Shown: positions 21,482 through 33,832, counted from the first letter of the stretch. The stretch is 64,000 bases of DNA from Marchantia polymorpha subsp. ruderalis (GCA_037833965.1 AP031357.1:13660001-13724000), one strand, 5' to 3'. The notes: a model not told the origin generated them from the sequence alone. Made by a program: numbers and translations.

Positions 21482-24368
21482 ATGAGGGGGGTCGGGATCT
21501 GCCGGAGAACTGCAGCTGCTGCGGCGTTGTGGGGCCTACAATCGTCTCGGCTCGTCAGCCATGGCGTTTCCGGAGGCGCACCGAGCAGTACGCTTGCCAA
21601 GGGTTTTGCCTGTAGGATCGGTGGTGAGATGGGCGGTTTCGGTATCGTAGGTCGTTCAAGGTGTGAGAATTTGAGTCGCTCGTTTGCTACAGCACATAAA
21701 TCGCAATTGCGCGGGGAATTGCTTGGAGAGGATCATCCGACTGGTCTTCTTCATGTTTTGCGGTGTGAGATTGACGATTTGAGGACGCAGGCAGAGGTGA
21801 GATGAATCTTCGAATTTGCGCTGGTTGAAATGATTTTTCCGTTTTATATTTGGAAATTGGTCCTCAATGTAGAATGGGTCTCTGCAGGCGATCGCGTCGA
21901 GGTCACCTCCGAAGCCCTTTAAATTGGTTAAGGATGAACCCGGAGAATTGGAGATAACCCTGGAAAGGACATATGGACTCGAAGATATTACAGTGGGTTG
22001 CATCTTGCAACTTGTTCCAAAAGATTACCAGCGGGATCCAGTTCAGGGAGAGGATCCGGATATGAGGAAGAAGATGTTGCAACTCACCATATCCATTAGG
22101 AAAGGTGCTGAGTATCCTGTTTTGAAGCTTTTGTGTGAGGGATACCGAGATGGGTTTGCAGTACATCAGGTTGACTTGAAAAGCGATGCACCGGGCGAGA
22201 CTGTCTACCGTCCATATTTTTCGTAAGAATCTGAACTTTTCCTAATAGCTCTTTTTGTGTCTCCCTCTCTGTTTAGATGGAAATGCCCGGAAGAAATTAT
22301 CTGACCTTCTAGTGGGATGTGAACTGGAAGTTGCGGGGTTCTTATGGGGGCTGCATTTGGGAGTGCGAGGTTGTCTCAGTGTTCTGCAGTCTTACAAATA
22401 CGAGCTTGCGAACACGATAATGAATTTGTGATATTTTCTTAAAAGAAATGACATTTTCTCTTAAGACCTATTCTCATTCCTTTTCCATGTTTCTCTGTAC
22501 ACCTAACTCCTAATTCACGTAACTTCAGTTATCATTCACGTCCACGCATTTCTTTCTTCTGAACACTTTCTGTAAAGTTACTTCCTGTTATATATTTCCA
22601 TTTCCTCCAAAAAACAATATCATCCAGATTAACTGAGAATTGTGATGATTGCCATCAACTGCCAGGCTCAGCAAAGACGGTGATGATCTTACGAAACAAT
22701 ATCTTAGATTGTCCTCGTCCTTTTTTTAAAGGTTTTGACAAGTATACAACATAAGAAAACTCCACATCTAAGCAATGTTCAGCTTTAGAAGTTTTCCATT
22801 TGCTGTTTTTTGTTTTACTGCATTGCAAGCCTTTTTTGTAGGTAACAAGGTGTAAGGAGTTGGCTTCCTCTGCTAGATTTAAAGAAACTCGTGTCGGTCG
22901 ATTGCAAGTTATCACTATTCTAAACAGGTTAGAAAGTGGTGTGTCGTTCCTTTCTGAAACTAACCATCTGTAACAAGGGGCCTGTCAGAGCTTGTAGATT
23001 TCCAGCCAGCAAGGCTTTTTGTTGGACATATCGAAAGTAAACTCGGCCGAAAGTGGCAGATTCAGCTCGGGGATTTGTATATCTCGGATGAAGCAATGTT
23101 GTGTTTGAGGATGATATCAGCCTTTCGCGGAACCTGAGCCTTCTTCTTTTCTTGATGCTTATCCTTCACTTGCTTGACAGATTCTTGAAATAGAGGCCAG
23201 ACAGACTGTTTATTTTGCATTTCATTTCACTTTCCTCTTTGATTTGTAGAAGTTATGCCAAGCTTCACATGCTGACGTCAGATGTTTATATCGAAGACTC
23301 AAGAGTGATGTTTCAGTTAGTGGCTGAATTTCGAACTACAGATTTTCAATTCTTCATTTTCAGTGTCGAATTCAGACTAGAGAGAGGTTCAGAAAACATC
23401 CTTCCATGAGTTTAAGAACCACTTCAGAAAAATATAATCTGCTTCTAATGATTTGTTGGATTGCTTCTACCACTTCTTAACTTCACGTCTTTGTTGACTT
23501 CATGATTTGACGATCATCTGGAAGTCTAGTTTGCTATCTGTTCGTAAATCTATTATCACATTGATCTATCACAAGAGGGTATGTGAGTGATGCTGGTAAC
23601 AATGTTGAGCTAGTCTAACTGTTCCTTCTACACAAAAGCGATTGGCTTCAACATTGCTGTTGGCGTAGCGACTTTCGTTGATGGCGTGAATTACGCTGCT
23701 TAGAGTTCTTCGCCCTTCTCTGCTGGCTGGAAGGATACAATTTTGAAAAGCCTTGACCACGAAGGGTACTTTTGTGGTCAAGGCTTTTCACCCACATCAT
23801 ATGGACGATTGCAATCTGCACCTACATTTAACTTGGAAGCTCCTTCTTCAAAGTGTCTTGATCCAGTGTTTTGCGCGAAAGTTTTGGAGTGAAAAATGTA
23901 AAGTCGTCCGACCGATGGAAATGAGCTAGTTCGATCTGTTGGAATACTGTCTCCTCTGGTAAAGGTGTCAGCCTTGGATATATCGCTATTACCCTACTTT
24001 TTGCCAACCATTAACTCGACGGTTTTCAGGTTATCTTTGTTTCTTTGTGGACCATCAAGCCCCGCACTGGACGTCCCCTACAGGCTTGCTTCGTGGGCTT
24101 GGTTTGGCGGTTTACTCTGTCTAAAGCGTCGGCCGTGTGCTCAGACAAAGTCCAACTGGACTTGTGGAAGACCAGTGAGGAACTAACACGATCGATCTGG
24201 TTCTGATGCAGGGAAGAGACGGCAGGGCTTGTAGACGAGGTACAAATATTTTTGTACGAAAGAGGATTGACGGGTGACCTGACGAATTATCTTCAAAATG
24301 CCCTCGAATACAAAAGACTACGAAAATCGACAGCACTGCTAGGAAAAATAGAATCTTTCATTAGGTGA
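21482..24368 (+). CDS. Mitochondrial glycoprotein family (MAM33/p32-like) protein, 268 aa
   Basis: Exons: 21482-21796, 21888-22222 and 24212-24368, joining to 807 nt in frame. Residues 1 to about 70 are rich in Arg, Ser, Ala and Gly with few acidic residues, as in a mitochondrial targeting sequence; the segment RSFATAHKSQLRGELL resembles a presequence border. The central part shows the family's acidic LxCEIxxLxxQAE helix, then strands such as GELEITLERTYG and LTISIRKG, and VYRPYF. The C-terminal exon gives an EETAGLVDEVQIFLYERG-type helix and a LTNYLQNALEYKRLR helix, the usual MAM33 ending. MAM33/p32 proteins are trimeric acidic matrix proteins linked to mitochondrial gene expression and respiratory assembly. 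The last exon was placed by phase: TC from exon 2 plus G makes Ser. Start ATG 21482 is the first Met in the frame. Intron 2 is nearly 2 kb and holds a strong hairpin. Confidence 0.88.
23744..23790. repeat. Near-perfect 17-bp hairpin inside MAM33 intron 2
   Basis: Bases 23744-23760 (TGAAAAGCCTTGACCAC) pair exactly with 23774-23790. A G-T wobble and two A-T pairs continue the stem toward a loop of about seven bases. In the intron RNA this would be a stable stem of about 20 bp. Confidence 0.85.
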
Positions 24369-24902
24369 ATAAGTGTGTAGGCTGTGCTCAGATAGAGTCT
24401 CATCATGAGGAAGCCACGTTTGTCCGTTCATTGAGAGATTTTGGACGAGAGGATCGATCTGAGAGCGGTAGGTCAGATGCGGCAATCTGATCGGGCGTCG
24501 CAGGGAGCCAGAGCGAAGGCCAGTTGTCGGAAATGGGGGCAAGGCGGAGGTATCAACAGAGTCTGATGCGGGCGCAGCGCGAGCGAGCAGAGAGGGGCTG
24601 AGGTCGAAATGTAGGCGGGTCCAAAATGGAAGCCAGGAGAAGAGTGCTATTTTCCACAGATGTACAACTTCTTTTCTATAAACGCACAGTGGCCACACTC
24701 GATCGAGCGACGATGGCGCAGCGTCTTCTGCTCGCTGAGTCACAGCTGTTACGCTCCGATACTTATGAGCCGCATCTGAAGCATTTTGCCAGCTAATGAA
24801 TGACACGTGTTTTCTCGACAAATCCTCCCGGCTCCTGCTGCTCGAGCAGATGAGCACACCTCACAGTCCCACGATACTGGGATATGGATCATAGCCCCCG
24901 CG

Positions 24903-24926
24903 CCCCCCCCCCCCCCCCCCCCCCCC
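24903..24926. repeat. Poly-C tract, 24 bases
   Basis: An uninterrupted run of 24 C lies within CG-rich flanks. The exact length may be unreliable, because homopolymers of this size are often miscounted in sequencing. Confidence 0.85.
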
Positions 24927-26526
24927 TCGCCCGTCATGTTCATGGCCTTGCTTGCGCACATGGGTCAACTGTCCGCCCGGTCAAAAGAATAAACAATACG
25001 CTCCAAGGTTTCTCTTTCGTTCCAAATCCCGATGTCGCTGCCCTCCTGTACTTTGCCAGGTTTGTGCTCTGTTGCCTGCTCGCAGTGAGTGCATGGGCTC
25101 CAAATCTGCGCCGAGTTAGCCACCCGCAGTTGCATACTCGCCCATGTCCGAAGACGCAGTGCGTCGACACGTCGCATCCGCCGTGGGAAGGAAGCAGTTC
25201 GGGGGGCTCAGACTCAGACCTCCCCCCTTCCCCCCTCCCCCCGGCCAACGTGATGTTCGGGCATGAGCCCCAAACAAAGAGCGTGACATGGGCAGCGCGA
25301 GCGAAATCCGATCGACGTAAGCGCATGAGTGGGCCGGCCTGTACTTGCCTCCGTATGCGGTAGGGTTCGCCAGGCCCCAACTCGCCAAGTGGAATTGCGC
25401 AATCGCTTTTTTGGTCGATCTGCACTCGATTCTCAGACTGCTGGCGGTGGCAATTCTGCGGGTCGGGGTTGGGGCTGGGGCAGGGGCTTGTGCTTGTGCT
25501 TCTCTCCCCCTTCCTAAGCCCCAGCTTACCCCCTCCCAACCCCTCGTCCTGCTGCTGCAGCTCGTTCGACATACGCACTCACTCACTCGGCGTCGGATTT
25601 AATGCGCACTTCTGTGAGTTCCAGAACGTCGTACATCGCGGTCCGAGGCCCGAATGGGCTCTCGGCGCCCATGTCCGAAGGCGCAGCAGGAGGTCAGAAA
25701 AACATTCATGAGACGAGAGCGGTGGAATAAGTTTATGTTTATTTTCTGCACCGGATCTGACCGCGCCGGGGGCCTAATACGCTTCAGGAGTTGACCAAGT
25801 ACACGTCATTAATTTTAACCACATTCTTCGCCATTTACTCTTTTTCTCCTGATACGTGATGGAGTGCAAGTTGTGGCACCGAGTCGGTGGATTGATCGGG
25901 TGCCTAATCTGCTGCAACAAATTATCGTAAGTCATAAGTCGTGGTACATACGAGAGGGGCGCCACTATTGTAGAATAAACCAGAATCGTAATCCACTGAC
26001 TGGGTTTGCTCCGCGACCTCGGAGAAACATGACACCCGAGGGTAGCAATAGTCCAGAATAACGTACCACTGCTATTGACCCACACCGAACTGACTGCCTG
26101 CTCTGGACGCTCAAGGACACACTATGGCCAAGCCTGCTGAATAGGTCGTTTCTGATCAGGTCAACTAACTAACTGTCCATCATCCACGATGCCTCTGTGA
26201 CTTGCCCAAGTCGCTTGACACATGACTCAGAGTGGTAACCACATGTGCCAGCTCGTGTGATCCATCGCCAGTCTTCTATCAATCCATCTCTCTCTCTCAC
26301 TGTAATTTGGTACACCTCACTCACTGTATTGGACGTCCTCTCTGAACTGATCACTCCCCTAGCAAATGGTCCTGAATCAGATTCAACTTGGCAGGCTCGT
26401 CAAAAGCTGAAGATGCGCGTAATAGCAGAAAGAAAAGTGTACCTTGTGGTGCGGTTTCATGACTAGGAGGGATTTAATGAGTCGAAGGATACACGGGCAA
26501 GTTTTCAACAAAACCCTAACGTGAAT

Positions 26527-26532
26527 GAGAGA

Positions 26533-26565
<33 letters not shown>
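26527..26565. repeat. (GA)n microsatellite
   Basis: A GAAA/GA-rich array grades into pure GA. It is one of several purine or pyrimidine dinucleotide arrays in the GC-rich parts of this window. Confidence 0.85.
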
Positions 26566-26566
<1 letters not shown>

Positions 26567-28611
26567 CATGAAGTGACTCATGGAGCAGAAGAGTCCAAGG
26601 ATCGAACTCCAAACTGAATTTGGGTCGCGAAGGATAAGACTAGGTTGATCACAAGTTCTGATCATTATTCCTCCTAAATTAGCACCAACGAGATCTCTGG
26701 ATCCCAACTTCGTACTTTGGATTCTCTTGGGTATTTCATTATACGCCTGGATTTAGTGAGCTAAACGATGAGAGTGGCATGGCAGGATGTACATCTTCCT
26801 CTGGGATGCAACGTGATTTCTCTGAAGAAAACACGAATTAATTTGGGGATGACGTATTGATTGATGCAAATCATTTGTGCATCGTGCGGCCATCAATAAA
26901 TAATGAGACCAGGACTCTGATCCTCATCTATGTGCGGAGGTGTTGTAAGAAAACCAGCACTTTGTGGACTTTTGGATGCAGAATCATGCAGGTTAAAGAT
27001 ACAAAACTTGGAGAGCCCACTGTAGTTCAGAAAAAGCTTCTCTGGTTTCTTCTCCTCTGCTCTCCTGTAGAAGAAAAGTCTCTCAGAATTAGGTCAAAGA
27101 GTGCTGCCAAATCACATACTGATGAACGAGAAGTCTTTGATTCCTCCACAGAAAGTACCGGTCCACTATATCATCCGCGGATTCGAGTGCCTGTCATATT
27201 CCTACTCGATTAGAGACTCTCGCCGTGGATGGAAGTTATTTTAGCATTGCTCTACTGTACACAGTACAATATTGTAACCGCTTTTATAATGCCAACAGTT
27301 CGAGTGAGCTGCTCCGACGATACTACAGCACTATCATACTTTAGAGTACGTGTTGTAACCTTCGGCCAGCGTCAAGAACAAAAGACACTCTCAATAATTA
27401 CACCTTAATGACGCTAAAACGGATTTGGCTTTAGGCTAGGAGAAATTATGACCAACATTCCCACAAACTTACGATCAAATTCACTCCTTTGAAGGGCTCG
27501 CTTGGCTCCTCCTCTCGCGGATGATCTGACCACCGCCGATGGCAAGCCAACTCTGGCCTCGCGTGGGGGGGGATCCATTTTGCCCCGAGCCGCTCCTTAA
27601 ATTGGCTCAGATGTGATCTGATTTAATAAACGGACGCCGGTGGCTTAAGGAAGGAGATGGTGCTTACGGGTTTACTTACTCACTCAACGGAAGAACAGCA
27701 CTGTGGCGTGTTCGCCGGCAAGCCCAAGCCCAAACATGTACAGAAGCTGACGTCGGGGGCTCAGTGGTGACATCCGACCGTTCAATTTGTGACCGATCTA
27801 TTTAAGACTCGATCGCTCGATCTTAATGGGCCATGGATACCGACCATGCCCATCATACGCCTGCCTGCGCAGATGCCCCATGCGGTCCACACACACACAT
27901 GCATCACTTCCCCTCCCCCCGCGCCCCAACCCCCTTCTTCTTCTTGTGCTTCTTCCGAGCGACATCATCCACATCAATTCAGCCCCAGCCCCAAGCCCAA
28001 GCCCCAATCGCACCCTCACCTCACCTCTCCTCTCCTCTACCCCCGTCGTCGACATAAGTTCCAGCTTGCATCCATCCATACTTCCGCATGCCGACATGAC
28101 CTGAAGCCGTCCGTCCCTCGCTCCGTCACTCGCTCCGTTCAGTTCCCTGCCGTCTCGGGCCTAGGCCGTACCGGAGGGTACAGCCGGGCGGGCGTCGCGG
28201 TTATTAAACTCCTGTATATATTTGGGCGTATAATTTATGAAAGGCGATCGCAGTAGCCCAATCAGTACGAAACGAATTACGCGATGTAACCATGAGTGTC
28301 GTGAGCCCGTCGCCAATTTCAAGAAGAATATTTCTATAAGAAAATCCGAAGCCCCGAAATCTTCCTGTGCCCAGATTCAAAATAAAATCTGCGGCATTAA
28401 GAAATCTCCTCCGCCCCCGGATAAAAGGCTTTTCCCCACTGGCCCGACATTACTGATCTCTGACCTCGTCCATCGTCTCGGCGCTTTATTATTTGACTCG
28501 GTTGCGAGCTAAAATTGGCCCCGTCCCGGCGCCTGGAGCAAGGACAAATGCTGCGATTTATTATGTCTTCTGTAATTCGGATGAAGAGGAATGAAAGATC
28601 AAGATTTCGCC

Positions 28612-28640
28612 GGGGCCTGGGGTTGGGGGTGGGGGTGGGG
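28612..28640 (+). repeat. Strong G-quadruplex motif
   Basis: Five runs of four or five G are separated by one to three bases within 29 bases. This satisfies the usual G-quadruplex rule with very short loops. It is about 2 kb upstream of the WRC-domain start codon. Confidence 0.75.
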
Positions 28641-29307
28641 ATAAATAAATAAGATGAATGGAAAAGGAGGAAAATGGAGTGGAATTAAAGGGAAAGGAAA
28701 GGGTTTGTATTTGGGGGAAGCACGGTCGACGGTGGATGGCCAATGAAAGGGGGTGGGTAAAATATAATGGCGGGGGCATCTCTGAGCGGGCTCGCAGGAA
28801 ATTACCGACCTGACCTCGCTGGCGGGGCGGGGGTTGGCTAGCGAGATGGGGCGAGGTCTGGAGCGGATCTGACCTCAGCCATAGTCCGGAACGGGGCGAC
28901 TAAATTAATCAACAGTGCGGCTAAATTGGCAGCTGGTCTGGCACTCGTCCGCCCTCATCAACGGGGCAACACTCCATGGAGTCGGCGGTCGTCACCGGCA
29001 ATCCACGACTGATCGAGGAATCCCGTGAACCACGAACTGAACTACTCCCTCGCTTGCCCCTCCCCCTCCCCCCTTCCTCCACACTCTCTACCCTCTGCCC
29101 CTCTAGTAACTTTCTGCTGGCTCACGCTTCAGATTGGAAGCCCCGCAAGGTACAAAGCCGAGACAGGCGCAAGGCGCAAGCCCCGCGCGCGCGCGAGAAA
29201 GAGAGAAACGGAGAGACGGAAGGAGAGAGAGCGCTAGAGAGCGAGCGAGCGAGACGAGTATCGAGAGGAGAGAGCAATCCGCGGATCGAGAGGAGTCTGA
29301 GAGAGAG

Positions 29308-29337
29308 GAGGGAGGGAGGGAGGGAGGGAGGGTGGGG
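29308..29337 (+). repeat. (GGGA)n tandem repeat with quadruplex potential
   Basis: About seven GGGA-type units end in GTGGGG. It lies in the presumed leader or promoter of the WRC-domain gene. Similar but shorter GGGA runs occur at about 40323-40341 and 49404-49418. Confidence 0.8.
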
Positions 29338-30666
29338 TAGGGGAAGGCGAGGGGAAAAGGGCGAGATTTGTCGAGGTTTGGCCAAAGTACGACGAGAGTA
29401 TCAGAGAGAATCAGAAGGCGGACAGCGGAAGCAGTCGCAGCAGGCAGGCAGTCAAGTCAGTGTGAGTACCTGGAATCATCGCGCGCAGATTCGATTGGGA
29501 AAGTAGGTATTAAAGTAGCTATCCTATCCGACGCGAGCAGCAGCAGCAGCAGCAGCGAGCAAGAATTAGGCGGCGGCACTGATGTGCAGCTTGTAGCGAG
29601 AGCCCGAGCGGAAGCGTGGTGCTAGCGCTGGCTGGCTCGGTCTGTCTGATCAAGGCAAACCGGGTGGCGAGAGGCCGCTCGCAGCAGCAGGAGCAGCAGG
29701 AAGCGGAAACGCGAGCGGGGGAAAGCTGGGGCTGGGGGACTGCGAGAGGGCCGGGCCACGGAGTGGGTGCACGAAACGCAGGAGGTGAAGGCGAGGCGAG
29801 GCGGGTCGCGGGAAGCAGCAGCACACGGGAATTGAAGAGTCCAGACTAGGGCGTGAGCATTGCATGCTGGGCACGCGATTTTACAATCTTTCTTGGGCGT
29901 CGGAATGAGCGCGGAGTGAGCGTCGCTCGAGCGCGAGCAATAGACCGAGCAGCGACAACCCTAATCAGATGCATTCCTTAGGAGCATAAGCAGCACCAGC
30001 AGCAGCATCTCGTTGGGCTTTTCGGTGACAGGCACAGGCACTGGCACCGGCGCCAGTATTACGTCCCTCCCGCTCGTAGATTGCAATAGACAGATAGATA
30101 GACAGTCGGATACGCACAGCACGGGGCTCGTGGACGATGATGGGGCTAAGCGAGCTGGGCTTGTCGCGGGGGGCAGCGTAATTTCCAGGGCGGTTGACTT
30201 CCTGCAATGCGGCCGGGGGCTTAGCTCGATCAATCGGGCAATCTGATCGTCAGCACCTCTCGAACGAGCAACGGACGCGACGTACATTCCGAGCTCCCCT
30301 CTCTCTAGCCCCCTCTCTCCTCCTCTCGGGGGCTATTGCTGTGACAGCGGCTGGGGGGCAGCGGTCGACTGTGACGTTGGGGGGCTATGAGGAGGTTAGT
30401 TTGAATATGAACGTGCGTGCGTTGGAGCGCGCGCATCATCGGCTGTCGCTGTTGCAATTCAGAGTCGGGTGCTACTGGAAGTTCTCAGAGTCGTGAGGGG
30501 CGCTGGAGGTCTGATCCGGGGCAGTATATTATGAGTGGCCGAGCTCGACCATCTGCATCTTCTGCATCGCCTGCAGCCTGAGGCGCACATTTCTATCTGA
30601 TTCTCGCGAGCAAGAGAGGCAGCAGGAGGAGGTCGAGCAGGAAAGAAGGAGAGAGAGAGAGACAGT

Positions 30667-32638
30667 ATGAGGATAAGGAAGAATAGGACGTCGTCGCGAG
30701 TGATTCCGGAGTTTTGTGTCACTCATGTCGAGAAGGTGGAGACCTTGAAGCACGTGGATGCGGCGAAATGTGATCCCGCTCCGCTGCTGGTGGTGCAGCA
30801 CTCGCAGAATGAGAAGCCTCCGATACGGAAGCAGCCCCAGTCACAGTCACAGTCGCTCCCACTGCCACAGCCGCAGCAGCAACAGCAGCAGCAGCCGCTC
30901 GATGTGGACATGCTCGAGCTCGATGCCGCGGCGATTCTTAGCTCTTTAGATAACGAGTCGTCGTCGTACAAAATCAGAGATTTCGTCCTCGCGCAGGGAG
31001 ATAATGCGAGGGCGCAGGGCGGCGGATCTGAGAACAACCTCAATTACGCGTCTCGCCGTCGTCAATCTGGGTCTGAATCAGATACGGGCCACGCCGCAGG
31101 CTCCAGGAAGAGGAGTGTCAAGCATGCCGCGGACGCCAGGTCGTCGAAATCGACATCCGTCTCCGGCGGCGACAAGGTGCGTCTCTCGTCTTGCCATCCC
31201 TGCACCACCTCCCCACTCTCGTGTTTTCGAGATCCTGTCACCTGCTGTACACTGCCCCCCCAGCCTCTTTGCACGTATTCGTCGAACAATCCCCAAATGT
31301 GCCGACCCATCTGCGTCCACACTTCTCCCCAGCCCCCAGCCCCAAGGCAGCGCTAGGCTGGACTGTCGGTCCTATTCATTGCCGCATACGAGTTGCAGCT
31401 ACGAGTAACAATGTCGGCCTAGGGATTTGACGGGGGGCGAGGAGAGACACAGGCGACTATAATGATAAGCTCATCAGATTGTCTGATTGATCGATTCGTC
31501 AGATAGAGTCCGGACGGGTAGATTGTTGTAGCTTGCTGCTGCTTGTATCTGCCGATGCCTTCGATTGGCGGGCCTGCAGTGCGTCACGGACGCATTGCAG
31601 CAGAATTGGCCGCTTAGCATCAGCCATGAGCCCGCCGCACTGTAGGGGCTGGCAATAGGAGAGATTGAGAGAGGTCGAGCACGATGGCGAGGGTTGGGTT
31701 GTGCTTTTGCATGGTGAATGTTTGATTGTCAGATGGAGTAACCAATAAGTCTGGGTCCGTGGTCACTGTAGATGAATTCCGATACGACGAGCAAGGCGAT
31801 GGCCAAGGCCGAAGAAATCGAGTCTGCGCACGAGCAGGCTCTCGCCAAATCTGAGGTGATCGATGATCCTCCTCCGCCTCCTCCCGCCAAGAGGCCGACG
31901 ACCGTCGACAGCGGCAGCACCAGGAGTGCGTTCGCATGCAGCAGGAAGAGGCACCGCCGGCAGGTGGAGTCTGATTCGAGTCCGGCGCAGGAAATTGGAG
32001 CCAAGTCCGAGGACGAGGAGTTCAAGTATTCGGGAGGCGGGGGTGCTGCACATGGCGCTGCAGCAGACAAGGTGGTCGCCAAGGTCGTGACCAAGGAAGA
32101 GAGCATGCAGGTCGAAGGCACGGACCGGTGCCCCACTGCCAACTTCCCCATGGGCTGGTCCTACCGAGGCCTGGCTCAGATTGCAGAGCACGACAAGGCC
32201 ACGCAAGGCAAGCAGTGCGGGCGCACCGACGGCCGATCCTGGCGATGCCCATTGAAAGTCCTCGAGGGCTTTACGCTGTGCGAGCATCATCTGACCAAGT
32301 TCCGTCTGAAGAAGCTGTGCAAGGGAAACAAGAAGCAGAAGGCTTCTCCTCAGCAGTCTCGCGATCGACAGCAGCAGCAGCAGCAACAACAACAGCAACA
32401 ACAACAATTACAGCAGCAGCAGCAGCAGGAGCAACATCATCATCATCAACATCAGCAGCAGCAGCAGCAGCAGCAGCAACAACATCAACAGCAACGAAGC
32501 CCTCCCTCACCTCCCTCTCCTCCTGCTCAGAGCGAAATATCTAAAGCCATGCCGCAGTCGCCAACTACAACATTAGAGCACGATGTGCCGATGAAATTTC
32601 GCCGACGTCACAAGACCGTCAAACTGTCTGTGCTTTGA
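30667..32638 (+). CDS. WRC-domain nuclear protein (458 aa), no QLQ domain seen
   Basis: Two exons, 30667-31176 and 31772-32638, join in phase 0 to 459 codons including the stop. The N-terminus MRIRK matches the start I associate with a small class of plant WRC-only proteins. The WRC motif is complete: Cys319-x9-Cys329-x10-Cys340-x2-His343, with the DGRSWRC core, followed by a basic stretch (KFRLKKLCKGNKK) likely to act as a nuclear localisation and DNA-contact region. An upstream basic cluster SRKRHRR is a second possible nuclear signal. WRC is the zinc-binding DNA-interaction module of growth-regulating factors, but those also carry an N-terminal QLQ domain, which I do not see, so this is a WRC-only protein rather than a GRF. 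Residues 370-411 are Gln/His-rich and residues about 60-76 contain Gln repeats. An extra small in-phase exon in the 595-base intron cannot be excluded. Confidence 0.82.
32369..32494 (+). repeat. Coding CAG/CAA/CAT array (Gln/His tract)
   Basis: Forty-two consecutive codons are almost all CAG, CAA, CAT or CAC, giving a long Gln tract interrupted by His. The mixture of CAG and CAA suggests a moderately old repeat rather than a pure expanding one. It lies after the WRC domain and may act as a low-complexity activation region. Confidence 0.9.
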
Positions 32639-33427
32639 TCCCGATTTGAGCATCTAGTCTCATCCCTGGGAGGACAATCTGTTGGTTGGACACAAACTCG
32701 CGAGCACGCAAGCTGCGGCTGGCCCAAATTTTGAATTCCATTAGGCCCACGAGGCCAAATTTCAGACACTTGTTACTCTACGCACTTTGTTGATTCACTT
32801 ATTCTTGGCGTGCGCCTGATTCAATTACATGGCCTCACCTCCACTCGCCCCCCGCACCACCACCCCGAGCTTCGGGTCAAAATTTTGGATCTGATTTGGG
32901 CCGACCGGATTCGCGATCTTGTTAGCGATAGCAGCAAGCAAGCATGCGCGAGCCGATCGCGTCTGAGCGCGCGAGGGCATGGCTGATGGGCAAGAGAATT
33001 AGGTCGATCGGATAACATGAGTCGTAGACTACACATCATTGTACAGGGCACGCTGTCAGAATCTGAGATAGAGGTCCCCGGCTATGTCGACTCTCGACTC
33101 TCGTTGCAGCTGCGGCAGATTAGGTTTCTGGCTCAGATCCGTCTGGAGCCGGGGCGCTGATCGAAGCGAAGAGTTAGTGCGGGCTTGATGAGATGCGAGA
33201 CATGCACGTAAGATCAGGCCTGCTTAGATTACACTAATGCTGCTCTTCGTGTCGCGGGGCTCCAGTGCAGTAGACTAGGCTAGTAGTGCAGCAGCAGCAG
33301 ACACAGGCTGGAGGTGCCCTGCTCGTGTAATTATAAAATGCGCATCGGTGCTGCGTTGTTGATGTTGCGCACGAAGCAACTTGCGTTTAATAAGCCTTCG
33401 GGTTTTTATATATTCGTGCACTCCCAC

Positions 33428-33462
33428 ACCTCACCTAACCTCACCTCACCTCACCTCACCTC
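33428..33462. repeat. (ACCTC)n pentanucleotide repeat
   Basis: About seven CACCT/CTAAC-type pentamers, mostly CCTCA, occur in tandem. It resembles no plant telomere unit. Confidence 0.85.
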
Positions 33463-33799
33463 CCATCCCCTTTCCTTCCCTCCCCTCACCTCTCGTCTCG
33501 TCTCCTCTCGCATCGGACACGCACAGCATCTGGATTTCGAGCCCGCTGATGGCGACCTCGCTGGGTGTCCTCGATGCAATGATTCGTCTGGTCCCAGCGC
33601 GGCTGAAGCAAAATCAGGTATATCTGAGATCGATCTGCCGTGCCCTTCCCTCCCACTACCCGTCGCAGCCTCTGAGCGTGCCCTCTGGGTGGCAATCGAT
33701 CGATAGATCGATCGATTGGTCAATCAATCAATCAATCAATCAGTAGATCAGTAAATCAGTAAATCAATAAATCAATCGATCTGAAATTTCCAGTGCCCA

Positions 33800-33802
<3 letters not shown>

Positions 33803-33832
<30 letters not shown>
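33803..33832. repeat. (CT)n microsatellite
   Basis: About fifteen TC dinucleotides. It directly follows a degenerate AATC/GATC-rich stretch at about 33697-33780. Confidence 0.85.

Larger units (their letters stand above)
24369..30666. promoter_or_regulatory. Long GC-rich region: MAM33 3' flank and WRC-gene upstream region
   Basis: No gene was recognised in 6.3 kb. Open frames are common but are explained by GC-rich, low-complexity sequence and overlap on both strands. It contains a 24-base C run (24903-24926), an AG-rich array (26527-26565), strong G-tract motifs (28612-28640 and 29308-29337), CAG runs near 29540 and short GA runs just before the start codon at 30667. The last 1-2 kb probably includes the 5' leader of the WRC gene, since leaders elsewhere in this window have the same purine-rich character. 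A frame at 28976-29506 (176 codons, Arg/Glu-rich from GA repeats) could act as an upstream frame but shows no protein family. Confidence 0.45.

Noticed and set aside
20872-21600. Minus-strand 242-codon frame over the MAM33 promoter and first exon
   Set aside because: It overlaps the well-supported plus-strand first exon and leader, and shows no family motif.
24940-25578. Minus-strand 212-codon frame in GC-rich DNA
   Set aside because: The low-complexity GC-rich stretch is open in several frames on both strands, with no conserved motif.
28976-29506. 176-codon Arg/Glu-rich frame upstream of the WRC-domain gene
   Set aside because: Its composition follows directly from GA and GGGA repeats, all six frames are open nearby, and no family is recognisable. 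It is kept only as a possible upstream frame.
31763-32407. Minus-strand frame of 214 codons overlapping the WRC exon
   Set aside because: It is the antisense shadow of the GC-rich WRC exon; its Leu run is the complement of the CAG array.
33428-33462. CCTCACCTAACCT run considered as telomere-like sequence
   Set aside because: Plant telomeres use the TTTAGGG unit. This is a CCTCA pentamer repeat with one variant copy.
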